The position numbers and the translations under genes were made by a program. The notes below the pieces were generated by a model, which ran no database searches, was not told the origin of the DNA, and saw only the letters and a list, made by a program, of their open reading frames with translations. Shown here in pieces: positions 44,433 through 52,661 of a stretch of DNA of 64,000 bases. The stretch covers positions 136,328 through 200,327 of the forward strand of contig DARO01000012.1 of NCBI GenBank assembly GCA_002504405.1, written 5' to 3'. How positions within the stretch are numbered: the stretch's first letter is position 1; each line of letters begins with the position of its first letter. This stretch comes from Methanomassiliicoccaceae archaeon UBA71. GTDB lineage: Archaea; Thermoplasmatota; Thermoplasmata; Methanomassiliicoccales; Methanomethylophilaceae.

Positions 44433-46607
44433 TCAGCGGTACCTGTTGATGGCCAGCACCGCGATGGTGGCGATGACGGCGACCCCGAAGGCCGCCAGGA
44501 CGTACGTCCCGCTGCTGTCGGCCCTGCTCTCCTTCTGCCAGTCGGCCTCCAGCATCATGCTCGTTCCGATGACTGTCGAGGACGTGACCCAGCTGCCCCC
44601 GCTGGTCCATCCGAGGAACGTGTACCCGTCCTTGCTGAGGACGGGGAGCTTGTCTCCGAGGGTGCTTCCCGATGTCACCTCCAGGGGATCGACGTCCATG
44701 CCGAGCCTGGAATCGAAGGCCACGAGGCACGAAGAGCTGGCGGACCCGGAACCGTTGCCCTTCATGTAGAGGACATCGCCCTCCATGGGGACCGCGGCCA
44801 CGTTCCCTGCGTAGACCTTCGCCGTGGAGCCCATGGCGGACCCGGAACCGTAGGAGACCGAGGATCCGTCGGTCACCCTCACCCAGAGGTAGTCGTCGTA
44901 GACGTCTATGGACTCGATGGTGCTGTCGCAGTGGATCACAGGTATGCCCGCATCGACCTCCGTCTCGAAGCCCACCCTCAGGAACTCCAATCTGCAGTTG
45001 TTGAACGCGCCCTCGCCTATGGTCACCTTGGAGGCGCCCAGGTCCAATGACGACAGGCTGCCGCATCCCTCGAAGGCGTACTTTCCGATGGATGTGCATC
45101 CCTTGAGGCTCACGTCCTCCAGTCCGGTGCAGTACCTGAAGACCTCGTCGCCCACGCTCGTGAGCTGGTCCGCCGTCACCGACATGAGACTGCCGGAATT
45201 GGCGAACGTGCCCGTGGCCAATGTCATGTCGCTGTTGATCAGGAGCGATTCGAGAGAGCCGTAGTTGCCCGGGACCATGCCCGCAACGCTGCACTCCGCC
45301 CCATGGTTGAGTATCGTCTCCCCCAGGGTCCCTGCGCCGCTTCCGCTGAAACCGGTTATGTTGCACTCGTAGGCGTTGATGTCCGTGACCGCCCCGTCCT
45401 TCGTCTCGCAGTCGAAGCTGCTCAGGATGGTCACATCCCATCCCCCGATGCTGGTGGCGTTCTTGAGGTCGGCCTCCGTCACGGTCTCCTTCCCCATGGG
45501 CAGGATGGTGTACCCCTTGCCTGCAGAGGCCTTGCACGACAGCGTCCCCTTGGAGGAGTCTATCGTAAGGGATCCCGTGCTGCCGTTCACCGTGGCGATG
45601 CCGCTGTCCAGCACCCACCCCTTGTACATGGTGCATGTCAGCACGAGGGTGCTGTCCTTGTACTCGGATTTGACCGAGGACATGCCCTGCATGGAGTACG
45701 CGAACCCCACGGCCTTGGCACCTGTGAGGGTGGTGTCGAACTTGAATCCGTCACCGACGGATGCCAGGTCCAGGATGTACTGGACATCGGCGTAGTCGAG
45801 GTTCACTGTCACGGTCTTCTCGTTGACCTTGGAAATCGTCCCGGTCTTGCCGGTGGGGCACATGTACAGGGTCGTGAAATCCTTGGTGTAGATCAGCCCG
45901 TTCTCGGCGCTGTACTTGGTGTTGGAGGATGACACCTCTATCGCCGTCAGGGCCTTGCATCCCTCGAACGCCGTCCTGTTCACGTCCGTGGACGTGCCCA
46001 GCTTCACCGTGGTCAGGGAGGTGCAGTCCTTGAAAGCCCCGGACCCGTATGTCGCGCTCGATTCGACCGACTTCAGGGATGTGCAGCCGGAGAATGCATC
46101 CGCACCTATGGACGTGATGCTGCCGAAGCTCACCGTCGACAGCGTCGTGCAGCCGGAGAATGCGCCGCTGGAGACGGACGTCACACTGGTGCCGAACGTC
46201 ACCGACGTCGCCTTGATGTCCTTGAACGCGCCGCTCGATATGGTCACGTTGGAGGATATGGTCACGCCGAATCCGCTGGAACCGAAAATGTCTGATGGGA
46301 AGTAATCAATAGAGGTGCTTTTAGTTGAACTAGTAGTTACATTCGTAAGCGTCCAGCTTCCCCAGCTGGTCTTCGCGGTACCGTCGGAGTCCATCCCCGT
46401 CGAGACGTTCCCCGTTCCACTGATTGTCAGAATGCCCCCTTCCCAGGACCATGAGGCCCCGTTGGTTCCGCATGTGCCGCTGGCCGACGTGATTTTCACT
46501 GTATCTGCTTCAGTGTCACTACCTTCCACATCGGCCATATGCGCCGATGAGAGCGCCAGGAGGGTGACCGCCAGGATCGATGCCAGGAGGATGATGCCCT
46601 TCCTCAT
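44433..46607 (-). CDS. BspA-like leucine-rich-repeat surface protein
   Basis: 724 residues from ATG 46607. Signal sequence (about 1-27), a serine/threonine-rich region, then many LRR_5-type repeats with the pattern SGAFSGCTTLSTVSFG and IGADAFSGCTSLKSV, interrupted by a non-repeat module around residues 290-430 and resuming near 500. A beta-grasp repeat like those of bacterial internalins (YTFLGWTSGG) is near 690, then a C-terminal transmembrane anchor. BspA-type proteins mediate adhesion to host or microbes, and expansions are typical of gut archaea. Start overlaps the stop of the upstream bPH-like gene (ATGA). Confidence 0.88.
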   Translation of the reverse strand: MRKGIILLASILAVTLLALSSAHMADVEGSDTEADTVKITSASGTCGTNGASWSWEGGILTISGTGNVSTGMDSDGTAKTSWGSWTLTNVTTSSTKSTSIDYFPSDIFGSSGFGVTISSNVTISSGAFKDIKATSVTFGTSVTSVSSGAFSGCTTLSTVSFGSITSIGADAFSGCTSLKSVESSATYGSGAFKDCTSLTTVKLGTSTDVNRTAFEGCKALTAIEVSSSNTKYSAENGLIYTKDFTTLYMCPTGKTGTISKVNEKTVTVNLDYADVQYILDLASVGDGFKFDTTLTGAKAVGFAYSMQGMSSVKSEYKDSTLVLTCTMYKGWVLDSGIATVNGSTGSLTIDSSKGTLSCKASAGKGYTILPMGKETVTEADLKNATSIGGWDVTILSSFDCETKDGAVTDINAYECNITGFSGSGAGTLGETILNHGAECSVAGMVPGNYGSLESLLINSDMTLATGTFANSGSLMSVTADQLTSVGDEVFRYCTGLEDVSLKGCTSIGKYAFEGCGSLSSLDLGASKVTIGEGAFNNCRLEFLRVGFETEVDAGIPVIHCDSTIESIDVYDDYLWVRVTDGSSVSYGSGSAMGSTAKVYAGNVAAVPMEGDVLYMKGNGSGSASSSCLVAFDSRLGMDVDPLEVTSGSTLGDKLPVLSKDGYTFLGWTSGGSWVTSSTVIGTSMMLEADWQKESRADSSGTYVLAAFGVAVIATIAVLAINRYR

Positions 46608-47503
46608 GTCCTCCCCCCTCCTGCCATCTGGGAGACCCTCTGCTCCGCTATCACAGCGCCGATCTCCTCGGCCATCATGCGGTATCCCGGACCCGCCGTC
46701 TGGGGCCCTGTGCCGCATCTGTCCTCTCCTCCGGACATGTTGGTTATGAATATGTCGGACCCCCACCCGGACCCCATCTTCAGATGGATCCAGTCGGCAG
46801 ACCTGTAGGAGAGCACATGGAGAACGGACCCCAGGACGAAAACGACCGCCCCGGCTATCGCCGAGACGAGGATCAGAGCGGCTGCGCTGTTGTGTATCAT
46901 GAGGTCCGTCGGCACGCCGAATCCCCGGTCCGAGGAGATGTCCTGCAGGGCCCTCGCCTTGCCGGCAGCCTCCCCGGCCGCCATCCCCCTGACGTATTCG
47001 GGGGATCCGAACTCGTCGATCTCCGGCGGGACGTACCCGACTGGGATCGTGTTCTCGACGACCCCGGAAGTTATCCCGCTGGTGTATTCCTCGTAGTAGC
47101 CGTACTCCACGCCGAAGTTGTACCCCAGCTCGTAGTCCCCGCCAGTGGAGAGCATGCCGGTCTCCACAGCATATACGTAAGGGGCGAACATCATCAGGAA
47201 TCCGAGCGCGACCAGGATCATCGGTAGCCTGGCATCCCTTCCGAACCTGCCGAACATGGAGGAGATGGACGATACCCCGGAGATGCTCACCTCCTGGCGG
47301 ACCATGCTCCCTCCCCCTTTGCCAGACACCCTCAGGTCGTATATCACGCGCTTGTCGGTCACAGTCACGGTGCCGTGCGACTCCCTCTTGCGCTTGGAGC
47401 CGAGTGGTATCGCCGTCCCCATGACGACCGCGCAGTGGTCGACAGTGGTGCAGTCGTAGCTGCGGACGATGCGCTCGCCCTCCGCGAGCACCAGATCATC
47501 CAT
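46604..47503 (-). CDS. Membrane protein with bPH-like N-terminal domain (1)
   Basis: 299 residues from ATG 47503, selected because the neighbour paralogue begins with the same LLAEGE motif; ATG 47527 is the alternative. N-terminal domain with TVTVTDKRVIYDLRVSG, reminiscent of bacterial PH domains. A helix at about 98-115, an extracellular glycine/tyrosine-rich loop (YELGYNFGVEYGYYEEY), and a second helix near 205-230 follow. Forms an operon with the paralogue before it and the LRR protein after it, suggesting a surface-display unit. Confidence 0.65.
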   Translation of the reverse strand: MDDLVLAEGERIVRSYDCTTVDHCAVVMGTAIPLGSKRKRESHGTVTVTDKRVIYDLRVSGKGGGSMVRQEVSISGVSSISSMFGRFGRDARLPMILVALGFLMMFAPYVYAVETGMLSTGGDYELGYNFGVEYGYYEEYTSGITSGVVENTIPVGYVPPEIDEFGSPEYVRGMAAGEAAGKARALQDISSDRGFGVPTDLMIHNSAAALILVSAIAGAVVFVLGSVLHVLSYRSADWIHLKMGSGWGSDIFITNMSGGEDRCGTGPQTAGPGYRMMAEEIGAVIAEQRVSQMAGGGRT

Positions 47504-47511
47504 GGGATCCC

Positions 47512-48144
47512 TCACTCTGAGGTCCACTTGGCGATGCAGTCATCGCCGGCGGCCTGGACGTCCAGTATGATCGCCCCGAGCTCCGAGGCCATGACCTTGA
47601 AGTCGGATGTGGGTACCATGTAGAAGGTCATCGCCTTCTCGTCCCTCTGGCTCATACCGGAGACGCGTATCCCCGTCTCGGAGGCCAGCGTGTTGATCCT
47701 GAGCACCATGAGCTGCTCGATCCCCCTCATGGCCAGAACCAGCAGGATAGCGCCGAATGCGAGGACTATGATCCCGGGGATCATGTACATGAGCTCCATC
47801 CCGTCCGTGATGCCGTAGATGGTTAGCAGCAGACCGATGATCAACAGGGCCAGCGGCAGCGTTACGTTCTTCTTGGCATCCGCCTGGACGAACTCCGTGG
47901 AGGATATCCTGTCTATGAACGCCTCCTGCATATGCAGCGGCGCTTCCGTCGCCCCCTTGGCTGGGGAGCGGCCCTCGGCATAGTACAGCACCCTCCTGTT
48001 GGTGACGACCACGAGGCCGTCTGTATCCGGCTTCTTCTTCATGAGTCCGATGGCATCGAGACTTTTGTCCGAGGAGCGGTAATCCACAACCGCACAGCGG
48101 TACTTGCGGATGACCTGCTCCCCCTCTGCGAGAAGTATAGACAT
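47512..48144 (-). CDS. Membrane protein with bPH-like N-terminal domain (2)
   Basis: 210 residues. Same plan as the next gene: LLAEGEQVIRKYRCAVVDY, then LVVVTNRRVLYYAEG, two adjacent hydrophobic helices (about 97-140), and a C-terminal domain resembling the end of the paralogue (MASELGAIILD against MAEEIGAVIAE). First gene of the three-gene unit leading to the LRR protein. Function unknown; probably membrane-associated cytoplasmic domains. Confidence 0.7.
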   Translation of the reverse strand: MSILLAEGEQVIRKYRCAVVDYRSSDKSLDAIGLMKKKPDTDGLVVVTNRRVLYYAEGRSPAKGATEAPLHMQEAFIDRISSTEFVQADAKKNVTLPLALLIIGLLLTIYGITDGMELMYMIPGIIVLAFGAILLVLAMRGIEQLMVLRINTLASETGIRVSGMSQRDEKAMTFYMVPTSDFKVMASELGAIILDVQAAGDDCIAKWTSE

Positions 48145-48362
48145 CTTGATCGTGTGCGCATATGCATGTATAGTATTAATTGTTCGTACCCATTGGAATA
48201 AGAAGAATAGACCGTTGACGATCCAGGAGTTTCCATTGATGCTGGCCGATAGCCAACCTTATATTGAAACCCTGATTATGACTTGAAAATCGTCGGGATA
48301 TGCTCATAGGACCAGTAACTATTATCATCACATCATGCCTTCACATCTAAGAAGGTGCACGG

Positions 48363-49136
48363 ATGAGATTCGGAGAAAACTCCAGGAAAGCCGGTTCGGC
48401 ACTCATTACCATCATGCTCGTGGCAGTTGTAGCTTTGGCTGGAACTGCGATATACGCCGCTCTAGATCACACGATTCTGACCAAAGACGGATATGCTCTG
48501 CCAGGTTCGACATTTACATATGAATCAAGCGGTCTCAAAAATACAGTGATTATAGCAGGATATGATAACGGGACATACTTGTACTTAAACTCTTACGCAG
48601 ACAAGGATGCAATAGATCAAATGGAATCTGAAGATGAGTTGAAAGTCACCATCCCAAACGTTACTATCCAGAAGAGTAATGGACACGTGAACGTTCCGGG
48701 AATTGGAAATACGAGCTCAACGACATACCGCGTTGAAACTGAGACTCAGACAGCTACAATCACCTATATTCTGAACGGACTAATCTATGACTTCAAAGTA
48801 TACGAAGAAACGGGCTCAGACTCTGTTACATTGAAGAATTCAGATGCAAAAATAGGTGATTACAGAAATCCGGACATACCGGCCATGTCATTCGAAAACG
48901 GTTCCAAAAAAGCAACCATCTCATGTGTATGTGATTCAATCGATGATCTGTACTTATACAGAATAAACGTAGATGAAGCATTTGGATATTATCTGGGTAA
49001 CGATATTGGTATTCCAACAAACATGGGCAACAGCACCTCAAAGGACATATATACCAATTATGGAGACGTAACGATTACAATATCAAATGATGGAGTTATG
49101 AGTTTGAAACATGGAGGACTAACATATTCTAGATAA
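48363..49136 (+). CDS. Secreted or membrane-anchored protein, AT-rich
   Basis: 257 residues with an N-terminal hydrophobic helix (about 12-34) after a basic start, then an all-beta, asparagine/threonine-rich extracellular domain (NTSSTTYRVETETQTATITY). No catalytic motif. Base composition is clearly more AT-rich than its neighbours, suggesting recent acquisition or a different expression class. It stands alone and ends in a palindromic terminator. Confidence 0.7.
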   Translation: MRFGENSRKAGSALITIMLVAVVALAGTAIYAALDHTILTKDGYALPGSTFTYESSGLKNTVIIAGYDNGTYLYLNSYADKDAIDQMESEDELKVTIPNVTIQKSNGHVNVPGIGNTSSTTYRVETETQTATITYILNGLIYDFKVYEETGSDSVTLKNSDAKIGDYRNPDIPAMSFENGSKKATISCVCDSIDDLYLYRINVDEAFGYYLGNDIGIPTNMGNSTSKDIYTNYGDVTITISNDGVMSLKHGGLTYSR

Positions 49137-49152
49137 GGGGGAAATTCCCCTT
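49135..49152. terminator. Palindromic terminator between convergent genes
   Basis: AAGGGG-GAAATT-CCCCTT followed by ATCCTTTT, shared by the surface protein gene and hisS. Confidence 0.6.
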
Positions 49153-50398
49153 ATCCTTTTATCTTCTGAACCAGCGCATCAATCGGGACGAGCTCCTGCT
49201 CGCCGGATGACATGTCCCTCAGAGTGACGGATCCCTGCTCCAGCTCCTTGGCTCCGACAATCACCGCATACCTCGCCCTGGCGGACGAAGCGAACTTCAG
49301 GGCCTTCGCCATCTTCCTGCCCATGATGTCCACATCGGCGACCACCCCCGCCGACCTCAGGGAGGCGACGACCTTTGCCGCCTCTATCCTCACATCGTCC
49401 GTGACGGCGACGACGTAAGCGTCCATGCCCTCCGGCTGGTATGTCGCACCCTCCTTCTCGAGTGCCAGCAGTATCCTGTCGAACCCTATCGCGAATCCGG
49501 TGGAGAACACCTTCTCCCCGCCGAAGAGCTCGGACAGGGTGTAGGACCCTCCTCCGCAGATCTGCTTCTCGGCGCCCAGCGCCGGGGCCTCCGCCTCGAA
49601 CACCATGCCGGTGTAGTAGTCGAGCCCCCTGACGACGCCCAGGTCGATCTCCACGTCCGTGACCCCGGCCGCCTCCAGGTACGCGACGACCTGCCTCAGC
49701 CAGTCGCCGGCCTCGCCGGGGACCCTGTCGAGGACCTCCGTGCCACCTACCGTCTCCGTCAGGCTGAATATGTCCTCCATTTCCTCCTCGGACACACCCA
49801 TATCGGCCATGATCGGCCTGGCCTCGTCGTACAGCTTCTTGTCCAGCTTCTGGAGAACCTCCGCCGTCCTCTCCTTCGGGACGCCGGCATCGGCGATCCT
49901 CTGCCTCAGCACCCCTATGTGCCCCATGCGTATCCTGTAGTCCTTCAGCCCGAGCTCCTTGATCATCGCCGCCGCTGTGGCGATTGCCTCCGCATCGGTC
50001 TCGGGGGTCGCTCCCCCTATGATCTCCGCACCGAACTGGAAGAACTCCCTGTACCTTCCGCTCTGCGGCCTCTCGTACCTGAAGCACTGGCCGAAGTAGA
50101 AGATCTTGATCGGCTTCGGGTCGTTGCTCATCCCGTTGACGAACATCCTGACGGCGGGGGCGGTCATCTCCGGGCGGAGGGCGATCTGCCTGCCGCCCTT
50201 GTCCTCGAACGCGTACAGCTCGTTGAGAACATTCGTCCCCGACCTCAGGATGAAGAGCTCCGCATCCTCGAAGATGGGCGTCTCCGTCTCCCTGAAGCCG
50301 AAGGTCCTGGCGGTATGCCTGAGCCTGTTCTCGTAGAACCTGCGTCTCTCCATCTCGTCGGGGAGGAAGTCTCTGGTACCGCGCGGACACTGAATCAT
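49151..50398 (-). CDS. hisS: Histidyl-tRNA synthetase
   Basis: 415 residues from ATG 50398. Class II motifs: RGTRDFLPDEM at the start, motif 2 CFRYERPQSGRYREFFQFG, histidine A-box RGLDYYTGMVFE, motif 3 GFAIGFDRILLALE, and a C-terminal anticodon-binding domain beginning DAYVVAVTDD. Charges tRNA-His in the cytoplasm. A longer antisense frame across the whole gene is a codon-bias shadow. Confidence 0.95.
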   Translation of the reverse strand: MIQCPRGTRDFLPDEMERRRFYENRLRHTARTFGFRETETPIFEDAELFILRSGTNVLNELYAFEDKGGRQIALRPEMTAPAVRMFVNGMSNDPKPIKIFYFGQCFRYERPQSGRYREFFQFGAEIIGGATPETDAEAIATAAAMIKELGLKDYRIRMGHIGVLRQRIADAGVPKERTAEVLQKLDKKLYDEARPIMADMGVSEEEMEDIFSLTETVGGTEVLDRVPGEAGDWLRQVVAYLEAAGVTDVEIDLGVVRGLDYYTGMVFEAEAPALGAEKQICGGGSYTLSELFGGEKVFSTGFAIGFDRILLALEKEGATYQPEGMDAYVVAVTDDVRIEAAKVVASLRSAGVVADVDIMGRKMAKALKFASSARARYAVIVGAKELEQGSVTLRDMSSGEQELVPIDALVQKIKG

Positions 50399-50464
50399 GA
50401 TGTGTCGCATACAGGGGATGGATATAATCGTTGGTACAGAGCAGGGGCGTCGAGAAAGAATGAG

Positions 50465-50537
50465 TGCGGACGCCGGGATTCGAACCCGAGTTCTAACCTT
50501 GGCAAGGTCAAGTGATAACCAGCTACACTACGTCCAC
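50465..50537 (-). tRNA. tRNA-Gly (anticodon GCC)
   Basis: On the minus strand the 73-nt sequence folds with acceptor GTGGACG/CGTCCGC, anticodon stem TGACC/GGTTA, loop TTGCCAA (anticodon GCC), T arm CGGG-TTCGAAT-CCCG and discriminator A. A TATA-like TTTATATTG lies about 26-34 bp upstream (50563-50571). Second glycine isoacceptor in the window. Confidence 0.95.
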
Positions 50538-50774
50538 ACTGGTAGGAGTGGGGATATTCTCATACAATATAAAGATATCGTGACCTCGGACTCCCATGGC
50601 GCAAGTGCAGCGGATTGGACGGGCCCCGCTCGGACAAGACCCGCCCCAGTACATGCTACCGGGAGCCGTTCTCCCCTTTTAAGTATCTTTATAAAGGATG
50701 ACAAGGTACGCAACGCCGAAAAAGGAAAGTTGTCTGGGTTAGGTCCCAGGCAGTGTTTCAGATCAGTGGTTCAT

Positions 50775-52187
50775 ATGATCTCAAAGTTCACAGACATAGG
50801 CATCCCCGAGGACGTCGCCAGGGCAATGGACGACATGGGCTGGGACGAGCCCACCCCCATCCAGGTCAACTCGATCCCCCTCGGACTCAAGGGCTGCGAC
50901 ATGTTCGGCCAGGCCCAGACCGGGACCGGAAAGACCGGCGCGTACGGATCAATCATACTCGGGACCATAGAGGCCGGGAGGAAGGTCCCCTCCGCCATCG
51001 TCCTCGTCCCCACGAGGGAGCTCGCAAACCAGGTCTCCGGGGAGCTGTCCAAGCTAGCCAAGTACTCCGGCCACGTGTGCCTGCCCATCTACGGCGGCGC
51101 CAGCATAGAGGGGCAGATCAAGAAGCTCCAGGAGGGCTGCGACATCGTCGCCGGAACCCCCGGGCGCGTCAGGGACATGATCAACAGGAAGGTCCTGAAC
51201 CTGTCCGAGATATCCGTCATGGTCCTGGACGAGGCCGACAGGATGCTGGACATGGGGTTCATCGAGGACATCGAGTACATCCTGAAGTCCATGCCCGAGA
51301 AGAGGCACACCCTCCTGTTCTCCGCGACCATGCAGGAGAACGTCAAGCAGCTCGCTTTCGACTACATGAGCAACCCCAAGGAGGTCTCCGTCTCCCAGGA
51401 CGAGGTCGTCCTCGACCTCACGAAGCAGTACTACATCTCCGTAGGGAGGAGGAACAAGTCCTGGGCACTCTGCAGGATACTGGACATCGACAAGCCCAAG
51501 GCGATCATCTTCTGCCAGACGAAGAAGATGGTGGATGTCCTCGACGAGAGGCTCTCGTCCCTGGACTACAAGGTGGAGGCCATACACGGGGATATGCCCC
51601 AGTCCAAGAGGGAGAAGGTCATGGCCGACTTCAAGGAGGACAAGACGGACATACTCATCGCCACGGACGTCGCGGCGAGGGGGCTGGACATCGACGACAT
51701 CACCTACGTAATCAACTATGACATGCCCGATGACATCGACACCTACATCCACCGCATCGGAAGGACCGGCAGGGCCGGCAAGGAGGGTACCGCCGTGTCC
51801 TTCGTCACGTCCGAGGAGGAGCATCTCGTGAAGGAGTTCGAGATGCGCACCGGTATGGACATAGAGAAGAGGGACGTGCCCGACGCCGAGCCGGGCCAGA
51901 AGGACACGATCAAGAGGGTCATAGACTACGACCAGATCTCCGACGTCTACGGGATGTGCAGGTTCGAGATCAACCTCGGCAAGAAGGACGGCTTCGGAAA
52001 GGTCTCCCTTGCGGACTTCATCATCCGCAACGCGAGGATCAGGGACGTCTCCATCGGGAAGATCGAGGTCGGACCGGAGTCGTCCATCGTCCAGGTCCAC
52101 AAGGACTTCGGCAACAGGATGACCATGGACCTCCCCAAGGCCAAGTACAAGAGCAAGAAGGTCCAGGTCCGCGTCATCCAGGACTGA
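50775..52187 (+). CDS. DEAD-box RNA helicase
   Basis: 470 residues from ATG 50775. All motifs present: Q-motif GWDEPTPIQVNSIPL, Walker A AQTGTGKTGA, PTRELANQ, VLDEADRMLD, FSATM, ATDVAARGLDI, HRIGRTGRAG. The C-terminal 90 residues form the RNA-binding domain of the DbpA/CsdA group (KDGFGKVSLADFI, IGKIEVGPESSIVQV). Acts in ribosome assembly or cold-related RNA unwinding. A TATA-like TTTATAAAGG (about 50689-50698) precedes a leader of about 60-70 nt. Confidence 0.95.
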   Translation: MISKFTDIGIPEDVARAMDDMGWDEPTPIQVNSIPLGLKGCDMFGQAQTGTGKTGAYGSIILGTIEAGRKVPSAIVLVPTRELANQVSGELSKLAKYSGHVCLPIYGGASIEGQIKKLQEGCDIVAGTPGRVRDMINRKVLNLSEISVMVLDEADRMLDMGFIEDIEYILKSMPEKRHTLLFSATMQENVKQLAFDYMSNPKEVSVSQDEVVLDLTKQYYISVGRRNKSWALCRILDIDKPKAIIFCQTKKMVDVLDERLSSLDYKVEAIHGDMPQSKREKVMADFKEDKTDILIATDVAARGLDIDDITYVINYDMPDDIDTYIHRIGRTGRAGKEGTAVSFVTSEEEHLVKEFEMRTGMDIEKRDVPDAEPGQKDTIKRVIDYDQISDVYGMCRFEINLGKKDGFGKVSLADFIIRNARIRDVSIGKIEVGPESSIVQVHKDFGNRMTMDLPKAKYKSKKVQVRVIQD

Positions 52188-52343
52188 ATGCGATCCAGCG
52201 ATAGATGAATGTCTATCGAAACCCCTTCCCTTCATCTTATACATCCTGTTGCATATCTGTCCTCTGTACGGATATATAGAAAAACCGACTCTTCGGCACA
52301 TCCATCGAATCCTATTATATACTTGGTTGGTGTGGCATCACTC

Positions 52344-52565
52344 ATGGCAACATACGATGTTTCCGAGGCAAAGGAGGGCCTTTCCAGGCTCGTCGACAGA
52401 TCACTGATGGGAGAGAAGATCACCATCAGCACGGATGCCGGCAATGTCGTGATGATTAGCGAGGAGGATTGGGACTCCCTCGTCGAGACCCTCAGCGTCA
52501 TGACCGTTCCCGCGGTCCTTGAGGCGTACAAGTGCTCATTGTCCGCATTCCGCGGCAACAACTGA
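52344..52565 (+). CDS. Phd/YefM-like antitoxin, no adjacent toxin
   Basis: 73 residues from ATG 52344. The DNA-binding half has TYDVSEAKEGLSRLVDRSLMGEKITIS followed by NVVMISEEDWDSL, as in Phd/YefM antitoxins (quoted motif positions about residues 3-45). No RelE, Fic or Doc-like toxin follows; the next gene is thrS on the other strand. Either an orphan antitoxin, a transcription regulator derived from one, or a remnant. A longer frame from 52209 lacks protein-like text. Confidence 0.7.
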   Translation: MATYDVSEAKEGLSRLVDRSLMGEKITISTDAGNVVMISEEDWDSLVETLSVMTVPAVLEAYKCSLSAFRGNN

Positions 52566-52579
52566 ATCTCGAGCGGGAA

Positions 52580-52603
52580 CGGACCGGACAGACGGCCGGT
52601 CCG
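52580..52603. terminator. Hairpin after antitoxin gene
   Basis: CGGACCGG pairs with CCGGTCCG around an 8-nt loop; ATTTGTTTTG follows. Confidence 0.5.
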
Positions 52604-52661
52604 CCCCGCATTTGTTTTGAAGAACGTTTCCGACTGAGGAAGGGCCTTGAGCCCCCTGGGA

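Noticed and set aside
49179..50390. Second minus-strand frame across hisS
   Set aside because: Arginine/glycine-rich shadow in another frame of an unmistakable HisRS.
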